Assembly (NCBI RefSeq): GCF_000243415.2
Contig: NZ_KI912270.1
Location: 3,348,001 to 3,412,000 of the forward strand
From: Mycolicibacterium tusciae JS617
GTDB taxonomy: Bacteria; Actinomycetota; Actinomycetes; Mycobacteriales; Mycobacteriaceae
Length of the DNA stretch: 64,000 nucleotides
Direction of reading: 5' to 3'
A program made the position numbers and the translations under genes. Numbering within the stretch: position 1 is the first letter of the stretch; every line of letters begins with the position of its first letter. Positions 16,392 through 27,333 of this stretch are shown here, one piece after another. Below the pieces are notes generated by a model, which searched no databases, was not told the origin of the DNA, and saw only the letters and a list, made by a program, of their open reading frames with translations.

Positions 16392-17584
16392 CTACAGAAA
16401 TCCGAGCAATTGCAAGTCTGTGACGTATTTGATGATGATCGCCGCCGTGATGTGCGGAATCTCCGGATTGTCGCTGTCAGGGCCGATTTTGGCTTCTTGA
16501 ACTGCAGCGCGGAAGCGGTCGGTCGAGGCGTAGGAACTGCCTACCGGCTCGACCGGCTGCAAATTCTCGGAATCTTCCAGGATCAGCTGCAGCATCCCCA
16601 TCACCGAATGTTCGCGCTGACGATCGGGCAGTGCGCGCAAGCCGGACTCGAAGCGCTGCAACCACTCCGCGAAATCGTCGACGCGCTGAATCGGATAACC
16701 TGCCTCGATCAACCAGTCCACATACTCGTCGAATCCGATGCCGTCGTCGTGGGTGTTCATCACGTGGTAGGTCTCGAACCCACCTAGAGATTTCTGTCCC
16801 ACCTCAGCACCGAGCGTGGCGATCGCCTCGGCGACGAATTCGACGGGCAGCCCATCAGCGTGCGTGCGCTGACGATTGCCATCGGCATCGAGGCGGAAGA
16901 ACGATTTGGGTGCGACACCGGTAGCCATCAGGCTCAACACCATCCGGGTGACTAAATCGGACATGTTCAGCTGACCCGCGTAGGTGGTGTCTGCCAAGAT
17001 CAATCCGCAACGGAACACTCCGACCGGCAGCCCGCACAGATCGTTGGTCTCGCGCAGCAACACCTCGGCCGCCCACTTGCTGTTGCCGTAGCCGTTGACA
17101 TTGCTGCCGTCGTTGACGCGAGTGGGACTGACGATCCGGATGTCGGCATCCTCAGTGAACGCTGACGGCTCGATTTGGTCACCCACGTTGCCAGTCGACA
17201 CGTACGCGTAGGACTTCAACCTCGTCGTAAGCGCGATCCGAATCAGCTCGGCTGTGCCCACCACGTTGGGACCGAACAGCTGGCTGTACGGCAAGACTCC
17301 GCTGACCTGAGCAGCTGAATCGACGATGAGATCAACGGTGTCCGCCAGCCGCTGCCAGGTTTGCTGGTCCAGGCCCAGATCGGCTTCGCCCTTGTCCCCG
17401 GCGATGACTTGTAGATGGTCGGCCGCCAGTTCCTGAAAGTGCGCAAGCAATTCTGGATCGCCACTGTCGAAGATCTTCTCCAGACGCAGACGAGCTTCCT
17501 CGTCGGAACCGCCGCGCACCAAGCAGATCAGACGGCCGTCGGACAATTCCATCCGCTCCAGCAGTTCGAGGACCAGATAACGCC
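16392..17584 (-). pseudogene. NRPS fragment 4: terminal thioester-reductase domain
   Basis: This is the last part of the large minus-strand NRPS, cut from the rest by the IS21 element. It holds most of a short-chain-dehydrogenase-like reductase (Red) domain of the Lys2/carboxylic-acid-reductase type. The segment runs from RYLVLELLERM through YVSTGNVG to the catalytic NGYGNSKW (Tyr and Lys). The NAD(P)-binding [10 protein letters not shown] lies on the other side of the element. Such domains release the finished peptide from its carrier as an aldehyde or alcohol. A 7-bp duplication (TAACGCC) at 17578-17584 and 20605-20611 marks the insertion. Confidence 0.88.
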
Positions 17585-17732
17585 TGGCTGTGTCAGCGTT
17601 ATTTGGCCCCGGTGTGACGGAGATATTTGGCCCCACCCGCGACACGCCCGGGGTGGCGTGACGGGCGTAGTTGGCCCCACCTCGTTTCGTCTGGCGGGAT
17701 GATCGAGCTGCACGCCACCGGAAGGGGCCGGG

Positions 17733-19405
17733 TTGGGACTGAGCCGGGTGGGTTTGTTCGAGGCGATCCGCCGGGACGCCCGTTGGGAAGAGCTTTCGGT
17801 TCGGGCGTTGGCGAAGCGCTATGGGGTGCATCGGCGGACGGTGCGGCAGGCGTTGGGGTCACCGGTGCCGCCGCCGCGGAAGTCACGCGTCCGGGTGGCG
17901 CCGAAACTGGATCCGGTGAAGCCGTTGATCGATGCGATGCTGCGTGAGGATTTGACCGCCCCGCGCAAGCAGCGTCACACCGCCCGGCGGGTGCTGGCCC
18001 GCCTGGTCGATGAGCATGGCGTCGGCGATATCACCTATTCGACGGTGCGCGATTACGTGCGTGCGCGTCGGGTGGAGATCAACGCTGAGGCCGGTCGATG
18101 CGTGGAGGAGGCGTTCGTGCCGCAGAGCCATGACCCCGGCGCCGAGGCTGAGGTGGATTTCGCCGATTTGTGGATCGATCTGAAAGGCTTGCGCACCAAG
18201 GTTTTTCTGTTCACCCTGCGACTGTCGTACTCGGGCAAGGCGGTGCACCGGGTGTTTGCCTCTCAGGGGCAGGAGGCGTTTCTAGAGGGCCATGTGTACG
18301 CGTTTGACCGCCTGGGCGGGGTGCCGATCACACATATCCGTTACGACAACCTGAAGTCCGCGGTGTCGCGGGTTCTGTTGGGGCGCAACCGTATCGAGTC
18401 GGAGCGGTGGGTGCTGTTCCGATCGTGGTACGGCTTTGAGGCGTTCTACTGCGAGCGCGGGCTGCACGGCGCCCACGAGAAGGGCGGGGTGGAGGGCGAG
18501 GGCGGCCGGTTCCGGCGCACCCACCTTGTCCCGGTGCCTCGGGTGGACAGTCTGGATGAGCTGAACGAGCGGCTGGCCGGCTACGACGAGGCCGACGATT
18601 TCCGCCGGATCGGTAACCGGGCCGCCACGGTGGGGCAGGATTTCGCGACTGAGCAGCCGCTGCTGCGGCCGCTGCCGGTCGAGCCGTTCGAGCCGGGCCT
18701 GACACTGACCGCACGCGTCGACCGCTACGCCCAGGCGACCGTGCGTACCTGCCGTTACTCCGTGCCGGTGCGGTTGATCGGGCGGCGGGTGCGGGTGCTG
18801 CTGCGCGCCAGCGAGTTGCTGATCTTCGACGGCGCGCCCAGATCGCCCGCCACCAGCGGTGCACCACCAAGGGCGGCTCGGTGCTGCTGCTGGATCACTA
18901 CCTGGAGGTGCTGGCCCGCAAACCCGGCGCGCTGCCGGGCTCGACCGCGCTGGCCCAAGCCCGCCAGTGCGGCGGGTTCACCGCCGCGCACGACGCGTTC
19001 TGGGCGGCCGCGCGCGCCCGGCTCGGCGATTCCGCCGGCACCCGCGCGTTGATCGAGGTGCTGTTGCTGCACCGCCACATGCACCATGCCGACGTGGTCG
19101 CCGGGCTCATCGCTGCGGGCACGGTCGGGGCCAGCAGCGCCGACGTGGTCGCGGTGGAGGCCCGCAAGGCCGCCGACCGATCCCGCGACGGCACCGTTCC
19201 CGCGCCGAGACCGACGCCCTGGGCTGGTGAGCCGGTGGTGAGCCTGACCCAGCGGCGCCTGGCCGACCCGGCCGCGGTGATCGCCGGGCTGCCCGCCGAT
19301 CACCGCCCACCGCCGTCGGTGAGCGCCTACGACGAACTGCTGCCGCGGCGCCGCGCGAGCTCCGAATCCGCGAAAGTCAAGCAGCACAAGGGAACCGCGT
19401 TATGA
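17733..19405 (+). pseudogene. istA: istA transposase with a one-base deletion
   Basis: IstA is the DDE transposase of IS21 elements. The N-terminal helix-turn-helix (SVRALAKRYGVHRRTVRQAL) and the DDE domain with EVDFADLW, RYDNLKSAV and HEKGGVEGE are intact. Near 18830-18838 (GGCGCGCC) the frame is lost. The expected continuation, RAQIARHQRCTTKGG then LLLDHYLEVLARKPG, is in another frame that runs to the stop at 19405. One added base would give 558 codons. Either the gene is dead, the element relies on frameshifting, or there is a sequencing error in a GC-rich run. Confidence 0.85.
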
Positions 19406-20205
19406 CCGGCACCAAGACCCGCCGCCGTTCGATGACCGAACAGGCCGCCGACGCCGCCATTGACCAAGCCTGCCGGTCGCTGCGGCTGCCCACCATGCGC
19501 ACCCAGTTCGGCCCCATCGCCGCCGCCGCCGAACGCGACCAGCTCACCTACCGGGGCTTCCTCGCCGAGCTGCTGATGGCCGAGTGCGAGGACCGCGATC
19601 AGCGGCGCACCGTCCGACGGATCAAGGAGGCCGGCTTTCCCCGGGCCAAGTCGCTGGCCGACTTCGACTACGACGCCAACCCCAACATCAACCCCGCCAC
19701 CATCCACACCCTGTCCTCCTGCGGCTGGATCCGCGCCGGGCAGCCGTTGTGTCTGATCGGCGACTCCGGCACCGGCAAAAGCCATCTGCTGATCGGGCTG
19801 GGCACCGCCGCCGCCGAGGCCGGGTTCCGGGTCCGCTACACGCTCGCCGCCAAACTCGTCAACGAACTCGCCGAAGCCGCCGACGACCGCCAGCTGAGCA
19901 AGACCATCGCCCGCTACGGCCGCGTGGACCTGCTCTGCATCGACGAACTGGGCTACCTGGAACTCGACCGCCGCGGCGCCGAGCTGCTCTTCCAGGTTCT
20001 CACCGAGCGCGAGGAGAAGAACAGCGTGGCGATCGCCTCCAACGAGGCCTTCTCCGGCTGGACCAAAACCTTCACCGACCCCCGCCTCTGCGCCGCGATC
20101 GTCGACCGAATCACCTTCGGCGCCAACATCATCGAGACCGGCACCGAATCCTACCGGCTCGCCCACAGCCGCCACCATCACGCCAACTCCAAGGACACAC
20201 CATGA
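19402..20205 (+). CDS. istB: IstB AAA+ ATPase of the IS21 element
   Basis: A 267-residue ATP-binding helper of transposition that loads IstA onto target DNA. It has the Walker A motif GDSGTGKSH and Walker B LLCIDELGYL, followed by SNEAFSGW and the sensor region DRITFGANIIETGTESYR. Its ATG overlaps the istA stop codon (ATGA), the normal arrangement. The frame is intact. Confidence 0.93.
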   Translation: MTGTKTRRRSMTEQAADAAIDQACRSLRLPTMRTQFGPIAAAAERDQLTYRGFLAELLMAECEDRDQRRTVRRIKEAGFPRAKSLADFDYDANPNINPATIHTLSSCGWIRAGQPLCLIGDSGTGKSHLLIGLGTAAAEAGFRVRYTLAAKLVNELAEAADDRQLSKTIARYGRVDLLCIDELGYLELDRRGAELLFQVLTEREEKNSVAIASNEAFSGWTKTFTDPRLCAAIVDRITFGANIIETGTESYRLAHSRHHHANSKDTP

Positions 20206-20513
20206 CCACCGAGCCGGCCCCGCACAGCGCAGACGACACCTTCGACCTCATCGACGACGCCGTCGCCGCGCTCGCGCAGCGCCGTCGAGTCAACCTCTGC
20301 GACGACGTCACCACCATCGCATTGCTCGCCAGCCTCATCGAACAGGCCCAACGATGCCTACCCCAACTCGTCCACGACGCCCGCCACAACGGCCACACCT
20401 GGATCCAGATCGCCCAAGCACTCGGCACCAACCCCGACGAAGCACACCTGCGGTTCGACCCCGAATCACCAATCGCCGACGGCAGATGGCCCTACAACAG
20501 CGACCAACCCTGA
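20202..20513 (+). CDS. Small third gene of the IS21 element
   Basis: A 103-residue protein whose ATG overlaps the istB stop codon (ATGA), so it is translated with the transposition genes. The middle is helical ([24 protein letters not shown]) and is followed by [12 protein letters not shown], which resembles a helix-turn-helix. It lies inside the element, upstream of the right end. Function unknown; it may modulate transposition or be a passenger. Confidence 0.65.
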   Translation: MTTEPAPHSADDTFDLIDDAVAALAQRRRVNLCDDVTTIALLASLIEQAQRCLPQLVHDARHNGHTWIQIAQALGTNPDEAHLRFDPESPIADGRWPYNSDQP

Positions 20514-20604
20514 TGACCCCCACACCGAGCGCCTCGACACATCATCCCCGGGGTGGGGCCAAATATCTCCGTCACTCCGGGGCCACTTTGAGTTGACACA
20601 GCCA

Positions 20605-22635
20605 TAACGCCCGAGGAAGCCGGTCGCCCCGGTCAACAGGACCGTCCGCACCTCAGGCCTGGGAGCCGGCAGTGTCCGGGCGGCGTTCAGCGTGGGCGTA
20701 TCGAGGAATTTGTCCAATGTGAGGTCAGCAGCGCGCACCTCGGTGGCGTGGGAACCGTGGACTGCCACAAAGCGCGGGTCGGTGACGTAGTTGTGCAGCT
20801 GTTGGCTCAATTGCGCGATGGTGGGTGCGGTGAACAGAGTGCGCACGTTGAGGTGGGTGTTCAGGGATTTGTTGATTGCCGCGATCAGGCGCATCGCTGA
20901 TAGTGAGTCTCCGCCGAGGTCGAAGAAGGAGTCATCGACTCCGACCCGGGCCAACCCGAGTACCTGAGCGTAGATGCCGGCCAAGACCTCCTCGACCGCC
21001 GAACCCGGGGCGCGATAAGGACTTTCCTGATACTGCGGGGCCGGCAGCGCCCGAGTATCGAGCTTGCCGTTGGCAGTCAACGGCAACGCATCGATCACCA
21101 CCACCGCCGCGGGAACCATATAGGCCGGCAACCGCTCACCTAGCCGCGCGCGGATCTCGACGGGATCAGCAGTGCCGGTGAGATACCCCACCAACCGCTT
21201 ATCACCGGGGCGGTCCTCCCGCACGATCACCACCGCCGCGCTAACCCCCTGCAGCGCGGCCAACGCAGCCTGCACCTCGCCCAGTTCGATGCGATACCCG
21301 CGGATCTTGACCTGCTCATCAGCACGCCCCAGATACTGCAACTGCCCATCAGCACCCCAGCGCACCAAATCCCCAGTGCGATACATCCGTTGACCGGACA
21401 CCCCGAACGGACACGCCACAAACCGCGACCCCGTCAACCCCGCCCGACCCAGATAACCGACCCCCAACCCATGACCGGCGGCATACAGTTCACCGACCAC
21501 CCCGACCGGCACCGGCCGCAACCACCCATCCAAAACAAACAACGCCGCCCCCGGCACCGGCGCGCCGATCGACGGTGTCCCCGAACCCGGCGCCAACGGC
21601 GCACTGACCGTCACACACATCGTCGTCTCGGTCGGCCCATAAGCGTTGGTCATCAACCGCCCCGGCGCCCACCGATCCACCAACTCCGCCGAACAGGCCT
21701 CCGCCGCCACCACCAACGCCGTGGCCTCCAACACCTGCGGCGACAACGCCGAGAGCGCCGAGGGAGTCTGGTGCAACACACTGACTTGTTCCTCGACCAG
21801 CAACGCCTGCAAATCCTCGGACACCGAGGCCACCTCTTCGGGCACCACCAACAGCCGAGACCCATGCAACAACGCACCCCAGATCTCTTCGACCGAGGCG
21901 TCAAACGCATACGAATACCACTGCGACCACACCTGACCTGGCCCCGAAGGCATCCCCACATGCAACAACGCCAGCCACTGGGTCACATTGTGATGAGTGG
22001 TCCCCACCCCCTTGGGAACACCGGTGGTGCCCGAGGTGTAGACGATGTGGGCGATATCGTCGCCGGCTGGCACCGGCAACCCCGTAACCGGCTGCGCGCC
22101 AACGGCTTCATCAGCCACATCGACGACCACCACCGGATACCCGTCAAACCGCGACGCCAGTTCGGCAGTACTGACCGCCACCACCGGCGCAGCATCACCC
22201 ATCATGAACTCGATCCGCGCATCAGGCACCACCGGATCCATCGGCAAATACGCCGCCCCCGACTTGAGCACAGCCAAAATCGCGACGATCGCCTCCGCCG
22301 ACCGCGAAAACAGCAAACGCCACACACTGGCCAGGACCCGCCCCATACCCAACCAACAAGTGCGCCAACCGATTAGCGTTCTCGTCCAACTCCCGATACG
22401 TCCACGACCGCCCCAAACAACTAACAGCCACCGCCTCAGGAGTACGAGCCACCTGCGCAGCGAACAACTCCGGAATCGACACCCCCACAGGCACAGGCTC
22501 AGCCAACACCGCCCGATTACCAATCAGATCCAAACGCGCATGCTCACCAACATCAACCACATCGACCGCCGACAACCGCCGCAACGGATCACCAACCATC
22601 GCCACCAACACCCGCTGCAACCGATCAACCAACGC
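20605..22635 (-). pseudogene. NRPS fragment 3: A domain (frameshifted), T domain, start of Red domain
   Basis: Between the second IS3 site and the IS21 element lie an adenylation (A) domain with [12 protein letters not shown], the specificity region [22 protein letters not shown] and [12 protein letters not shown], a carrier (T) domain with [12 protein letters not shown], and the first Rossmann motif of the reductase ([10 protein letters not shown]). One extra A in CAAACG near 22314, compared with CAACG in the twin copy at 26780, breaks the frame early in the A domain. The residues lining the pocket are the same as in fragment 2. Confidence 0.88.
20812..22514. repeat. 1.7-kb A-T segment, near-identical to 25277-26978
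   Basis: The segment matches 25277-26978 at a constant offset of 4,465 bp, with a single-base indel near 22314 as the only difference found by eye. Overlapping reading frames on both strands translate identically in the two copies, which supports identity at the nucleotide level. A further 590 bp (about 31430-32017) is a third copy with about three mismatches. Confidence 0.88.
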
Positions 22636-23934
22636 TGGCGTGCCCTCTGTTCTCCGGACTGCGGACCAAATAGGGTCCGACTGGAAAGGATGAACGGCAT
22701 TGGCGAAGAAATATCAGAAGTTCTCACCGGAGTTTCGGGAGGAAACGGCCCGACTGGTGGTGGACGGGCAGAAGTCCATCGCCGAGGTCGCGCGCGAACA
22801 CGGGCTCAGTGATACCACTGTCGGCAACTGGGTTCGGAAGTATCGAGAAACGCATGCCACCGACGAGCCGCCGCTGGAATTATCTGAACGTGCTCGGCTG
22901 CGTGAATTGGAACGCGAGAACCGAGAAATGGCGATGGAACTCGACCTTCTTAAAAAAAGCAGCAGCGTACTTCGCGAAGGAGCCACGGTGAGCCAGAAAT
23001 ACGCGTTCATCGCCGCGGAGCACGCTGACGGTGCCACCTTTGCGGGCATGGCTCCCACGATCGTGCAGATGCTGAAATGGCTGGGGGTGTCGAAATCGGG
23101 GTTCTACGAGTGGTGGGGCCGGCCGGCGAGTGCGGCGATGTGCCGCCGCGAGGAACTCAAGCTCAAGATCGCCGCACTGTTCACGTCTTTCGGCGCCGTG
23201 TACGGGTATCGGCGCATCCACGCCGAGTTGGTCCGCGCCGGTGAACGGGTAGGCCCAGAGTTGGTGCGCACACTGATGCGCGAGTTGAATCTCGTTGCAC
23301 TGCAACCGAAACCTTACAAGCGGACCACTATCGCCGGCGAGTCCGCCACCGCGGTGCCTGATCTGGTGGCCCGTGACTTCACCGCGGATCGGCCCGGGGT
23401 GAAGCTGGTCGGTGACATCACCTATATCCGGACCTGGGCTGGGTGGCTGTATTTGGCGACCGTGATCGACTGCTTCAACAAAGAAGTGATCGGTTACGCG
23501 ATGGCCGATCACATGCGTACCGAGCTGGTCACCGGCGCCCTGGAGATGGCTGCCCGCAACCACGCCCTGGAACCGGGATGCATTATGCACACCGACCGCG
23601 GGACGCAATACACCTCGACCGATTACGCCATTAAAATCGCCGACCTTGATATGAGAGCCTCGCTGGGGCGGACCGGAATATGTTGGGATAACGCGCTCGC
23701 AGAATCATTCTTTGCAGCCCTGAAAAATGAACGTGTGCACCACATGGTGTATCCGACGCGGAAGAAAGCAAGAGCTGATATTGCCCGCTATATCGAACTG
23801 TTCTATAATCGGCGCAGACTTCACTCCGCGTTGGGCTACCGCACGCCGCATGAAGTCCGCATCGAATACATGAATTCACAGCTCGCGGCATAATTCCCGC
23901 GAAATCCGCAGTCCTAAAAGCGCGGAGCAGGCCA
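22636..23934. mobile_element. IS3-family element, copy 1
   Basis: This 1,299-bp element begins TGGCGTGCCC and ends GGAGCAGGCCA. Its imperfect inverted repeats share TGGC at the tip and GGACTGCGGA further in. The 3-bp duplication CGC (22633-22635 and 23935-23937) shows a simple insertion. The uninterrupted target sequence can be read at 30020-30035 in the paralogous module. It sits in the linker between a C domain and an A domain of the NRPS. Confidence 0.9.
22700..23893 (+). CDS. IS3-family transposase, OrfA and OrfB fused in one frame
   Basis: A 397-residue protein starting at TTG 22700. The OrfA part has a helix-turn-helix ([20 protein letters not shown]) and a leucine-zipper-like helix ([16 protein letters not shown]). 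The OrfB part has the DDE core with GDITYIRTWAGWLYLATVID, MHTDRGTQYTS and a final glutamate in DNALAESFFAALKNE. Normally OrfA and OrfB are joined by a -1 frameshift at the A7 run (22952-22958). Here an extra A in CTCGACC, compared with CTCGCC in copy 2, puts them permanently in one frame. The fusion segment [14 protein letters not shown] differs from the normal [14 protein letters not shown]. Confidence 0.88.
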   Translation: MAKKYQKFSPEFREETARLVVDGQKSIAEVAREHGLSDTTVGNWVRKYRETHATDEPPLELSERARLRELERENREMAMELDLLKKSSSVLREGATVSQKYAFIAAEHADGATFAGMAPTIVQMLKWLGVSKSGFYEWWGRPASAAMCRREELKLKIAALFTSFGAVYGYRRIHAELVRAGERVGPELVRTLMRELNLVALQPKPYKRTTIAGESATAVPDLVARDFTADRPGVKLVGDITYIRTWAGWLYLATVIDCFNKEVIGYAMADHMRTELVTGALEMAARNHALEPGCIMHTDRGTQYTSTDYAIKIADLDMRASLGRTGICWDNALAESFFAALKNERVHHMVYPTRKKARADIARYIELFYNRRRLHSALGYRTPHEVRIEYMNSQLAA

Positions 23935-26900
23935 CGCCTCGATGGTCGCGGCATCAAACACATCAGTACGGAACTCCACCGCACCGCAGATCCCGGCCAG
24001 CACACCATCGTCAGTCCAACGCTCACCCAGCGAAAATGTCAGGTCCATGCGGGCGGCCTTGGCCTGCAACGGCATCGGGGCAATCTGCAGATCCCCAAGA
24101 TCCAACATCGAAGCGGGCGCGTGGTGCCCCGCAAGGTTCTGCCAGGTCAATCCCACCTGGACCAGCGGGTGGTGACTCAACGATCGAATTGGGTTGAGCC
24201 GTTCCACCAGCAGCTCAAAGGGCACGTCCTGGTGATCGAGGCCCTCCAGGCTGCGGGCCCGGACCTGGGCCAACAGATCACCGACAGTGGGATCGCCGCC
24301 GACGTCAACGCGCAGCACCAAGGTGTTGACGAAGAAACCCACCAGCTCTTCGAGGGCCAGGTCGCTCCGACCGGCGACCGCGAAACCCACCGCCACATCA
24401 GCACAGGCGCTGATCTTGGACAGCAACACCGCCAGGGCGGCCTGCACCACCATAAAGCTGGTCGCGTTGTGCTCACGAGCCACCGCGCGTATCCGCTGCT
24501 GCAACTCGGCCGGCCAATCCACGGCCACAGTGGCCCCACCGTAACCGGCAACCTGCGGATAGGGCCGATCAGTCGGCAACACCAGCCGCTCGGGCATCCC
24601 CGCCAGAGTCTGCTGCCAATAGGCCAACTGGACGCCGATCGGACTTTCGCTGTCATCGAGATCACCGAACTGGGTCCGTTGCCACAATGCGTAATCGGCG
24701 TACTGCACCGGCAATGAATCCCAACCGGGGGCCCGCCCCCTACACCGGCCGGCATAAGCCACGCTTAGATCAGCCACCAGCGGGGTCAGCGACCAGCCAT
24801 CAGCGGCGATATGGTGCACCACAGCCGCCAACACATGCTCATCCTCAGCAACGCTGAAGAGCCATGCCCGCAAAGGGATTTCGGTCGCCAAATCAAAGGT
24901 GTGGCGCGCAGCGACTCCGATCGCCTCAGCCAACTGATCCTGCGGCCATGCGATGGCATCGACAACCTCCCAGCCGAAGTCCGCCCGCTCGGGCGCCACC
25001 ACCTCCTGATACGGCACACCATCGCTGTCGGGGAATATGGTGCGCAGCGATTCGTGGCGGCCCACCACATCGGCCAACGCCGCAGACAGCGCGTCGACGT
25101 CAAGCCGCCCACGCATACGCAACGCCACCGCCATGTTGAAAACCGGCGAGGGGCCCTGCAACTGCTCAAGGAACCACAACCGCCCTTGACCAAACGACAA
25201 CGGAATCACCGCAGGACGCTCACCAGCCACAAGCGGCTCGAGCCCACCGACTTCCGTCCGGAGACGCGGCGCGATCTGCGCGATGGTGGGTGCGGTGAAC
25301 AGAGTGCGCACGTTGAGGTGGGTGTTCAGGGATTTGTTGATTGCCGCGATCAGGCGCATCGCTGATAGTGAGTCTCCGCCGAGGTCGAAGAAGGAGTCAT
25401 CGACTCCGACCCGGGCCAACCCGAGTACCTGAGCGTAGATGCCGGCCAAGACCTCCTCGACCGCCGAACCCGGGGCGCGATAAGGACTTTCCTGATACTG
25501 CGGGGCCGGCAGCGCCCGAGTATCGAGCTTGCCGTTGGCAGTCAACGGCAACGCATCGATCACCACCACCGCCGCGGGAACCATATAGGCCGGCAACCGC
25601 TCACCTAGCCGCGCGCGGATCTCGACGGGATCAGCAGTGCCGGTGAGATACCCCACCAACCGCTTATCACCGGGGCGGTCCTCCCGCACGATCACCACCG
25701 CCGCGCTAACCCCCTGCAGCGCGGCCAACGCAGCCTGCACCTCGCCCAGTTCGATGCGATACCCGCGGATCTTGACCTGCTCATCAGCACGCCCCAGATA
25801 CTGCAACTGCCCATCAGCACCCCAGCGCACCAAATCCCCAGTGCGATACATCCGTTGACCGGACACCCCGAACGGACACGCCACAAACCGCGACCCCGTC
25901 AACCCCGCCCGACCCAGATAACCGACCCCCAACCCATGACCGGCGGCATACAGTTCACCGACCACCCCGACCGGCACCGGCCGCAACCACCCATCCAAAA
26001 CAAACAACGCCGCCCCCGGCACCGGCGCGCCGATCGACGGTGTCCCCGAACCCGGCGCCAACGGCGCACTGACCGTCACACACATCGTCGTCTCGGTCGG
26101 CCCATAAGCGTTGGTCATCAACCGCCCCGGCGCCCACCGATCCACCAACTCCGCCGAACAGGCCTCCGCCGCCACCACCAACGCCGTGGCCTCCAACACC
26201 TGCGGCGACAACGCCGAGAGCGCCGAGGGAGTCTGGTGCAACACACTGACTTGTTCCTCGACCAGCAACGCCTGCAAATCCTCGGACACCGAGGCCACCT
26301 CTTCGGGCACCACCAACAGCCGAGACCCATGCAACAACGCACCCCAGATCTCTTCGACCGAGGCGTCAAACGCATACGAATACCACTGCGACCACACCTG
26401 ACCTGGCCCCGAAGGCATCCCCACATGCAACAACGCCAGCCACTGGGTCACATTGTGATGAGTGGTCCCCACCCCCTTGGGAACACCGGTGGTGCCCGAG
26501 GTGTAGACGATGTGGGCGATATCGTCGCCGGCTGGCACCGGCAACCCCGTAACCGGCTGCGCGCCAACGGCTTCATCAGCCACATCGACGACCACCACCG
26601 GATACCCGTCAAACCGCGACGCCAGTTCGGCAGTACTGACCGCCACCACCGGCGCAGCATCACCCATCATGAACTCGATCCGCGCATCAGGCACCACCGG
26701 ATCCATCGGCAAATACGCCGCCCCCGACTTGAGCACAGCCAAAATCGCGACGATCGCCTCCGCCGACCGCGAAAACAGCAACGCCACACACTGGCCAGGA
26801 CCCGCCCCATACCCAACCAACAAGTGCGCCAACCGATTAGCGTTCTCGTCCAACTCCCGATACGTCCACGACCGCCCCAAACAACTAACAGCCACCGCCT

Positions 26901-26978
26901 CAGGAGTACGAGCCACCTGCGCAGCGAACAACTCCGGAATCGACACCCCCACAGGCACAGGCTCAGCCAACACCGCCC
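23935..26978 (-). pseudogene. NRPS fragment 2: A, T and C domains
   Basis: This fragment lies between the two IS3 copies. In reading order it has an A domain ([50 protein letters not shown]), a T domain (LGGDSLSAM) and a condensation (C) domain with the active-site motif [11 protein letters not shown]. The frame is open throughout and runs on through both IS borders (to about 27012), so an A-T-C protein could in principle still be made from a TTG in the IS end. The aspartate of FDAS and the glutamate three residues after its alanine suggest an amino acid with a basic side chain, such as an ornithine derivative. Confidence 0.88.
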
Positions 26979-27042
26979 TGGCGTGCCCTCTGTTCTCCGG
27001 ACTGCGGACCAAATAGGGTCCGACTGGAAAGGATGAACGGCA

Positions 27043-27333
27043 TTGGCGAAGAAATATCAGAAGTTCTCACCGGAGTTTCGGGAGGAAACGGCCCGACTGG
27101 TGGTGGACGGGCAGAAGTCCATCGCCGAGGTCGCGCGCGAACACGGGCTCAGTGATACCACTGTCGGCAACTGGGTTCGGAAGTATCGAGAAACGCATGC
27201 CACCGACGAGCCGCCGCTGGAATTATCTGAACGTGCTCGGCTGCGTGAATTGGAACGCGAGAACCGAGAAATGGCGATGGAACTCGCCTTCTTAAAAAAA
27301 GCAGCAGCGTACTTCGCGAAGGAGCCACGGTGA
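27043..27333 (+). CDS. IS3-family OrfA
   Basis: A 96-residue helix-turn-helix protein, starting at TTG 27043, with the C-terminal coil [21 protein letters not shown]. It ends just past a seven-A run (27294-27300) that should serve as the -1 slippery site joining it to OrfB, which starts four bases before its stop. This is the normal version of the gene, against which the fusion in copy 1 can be seen. Confidence 0.9.
   Translation: MAKKYQKFSPEFREETARLVVDGQKSIAEVAREHGLSDTTVGNWVRKYRETHATDEPPLELSERARLRELERENREMAMELAFLKKAAAYFAKEPR

Larger units (their letters stand above)
17585..20604. mobile_element. IS21-family insertion sequence in the NRPS reductase domain
   Basis: This 3,020-bp element starts TGGCTGTGTCA and ends with its exact complement TGACACAGCCA. 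Further in, both ends carry GTGACGGAGATATTTGGCCC as subterminal repeats, at about 17616-17635 on the left and about 20555-20574 in reverse complement on the right. A 7-bp duplication flanks it, within the family range. It encodes IstA (frameshifted here), IstB and a small third gene on the plus strand. Confidence 0.92.

Noticed and set aside
21390..27036. Long plus-strand open frames opposite the A domains, present twice
   Set aside because: They are Arg/Pro/His-rich shadows of the NRPS; the repetition only reflects the duplicated segment.
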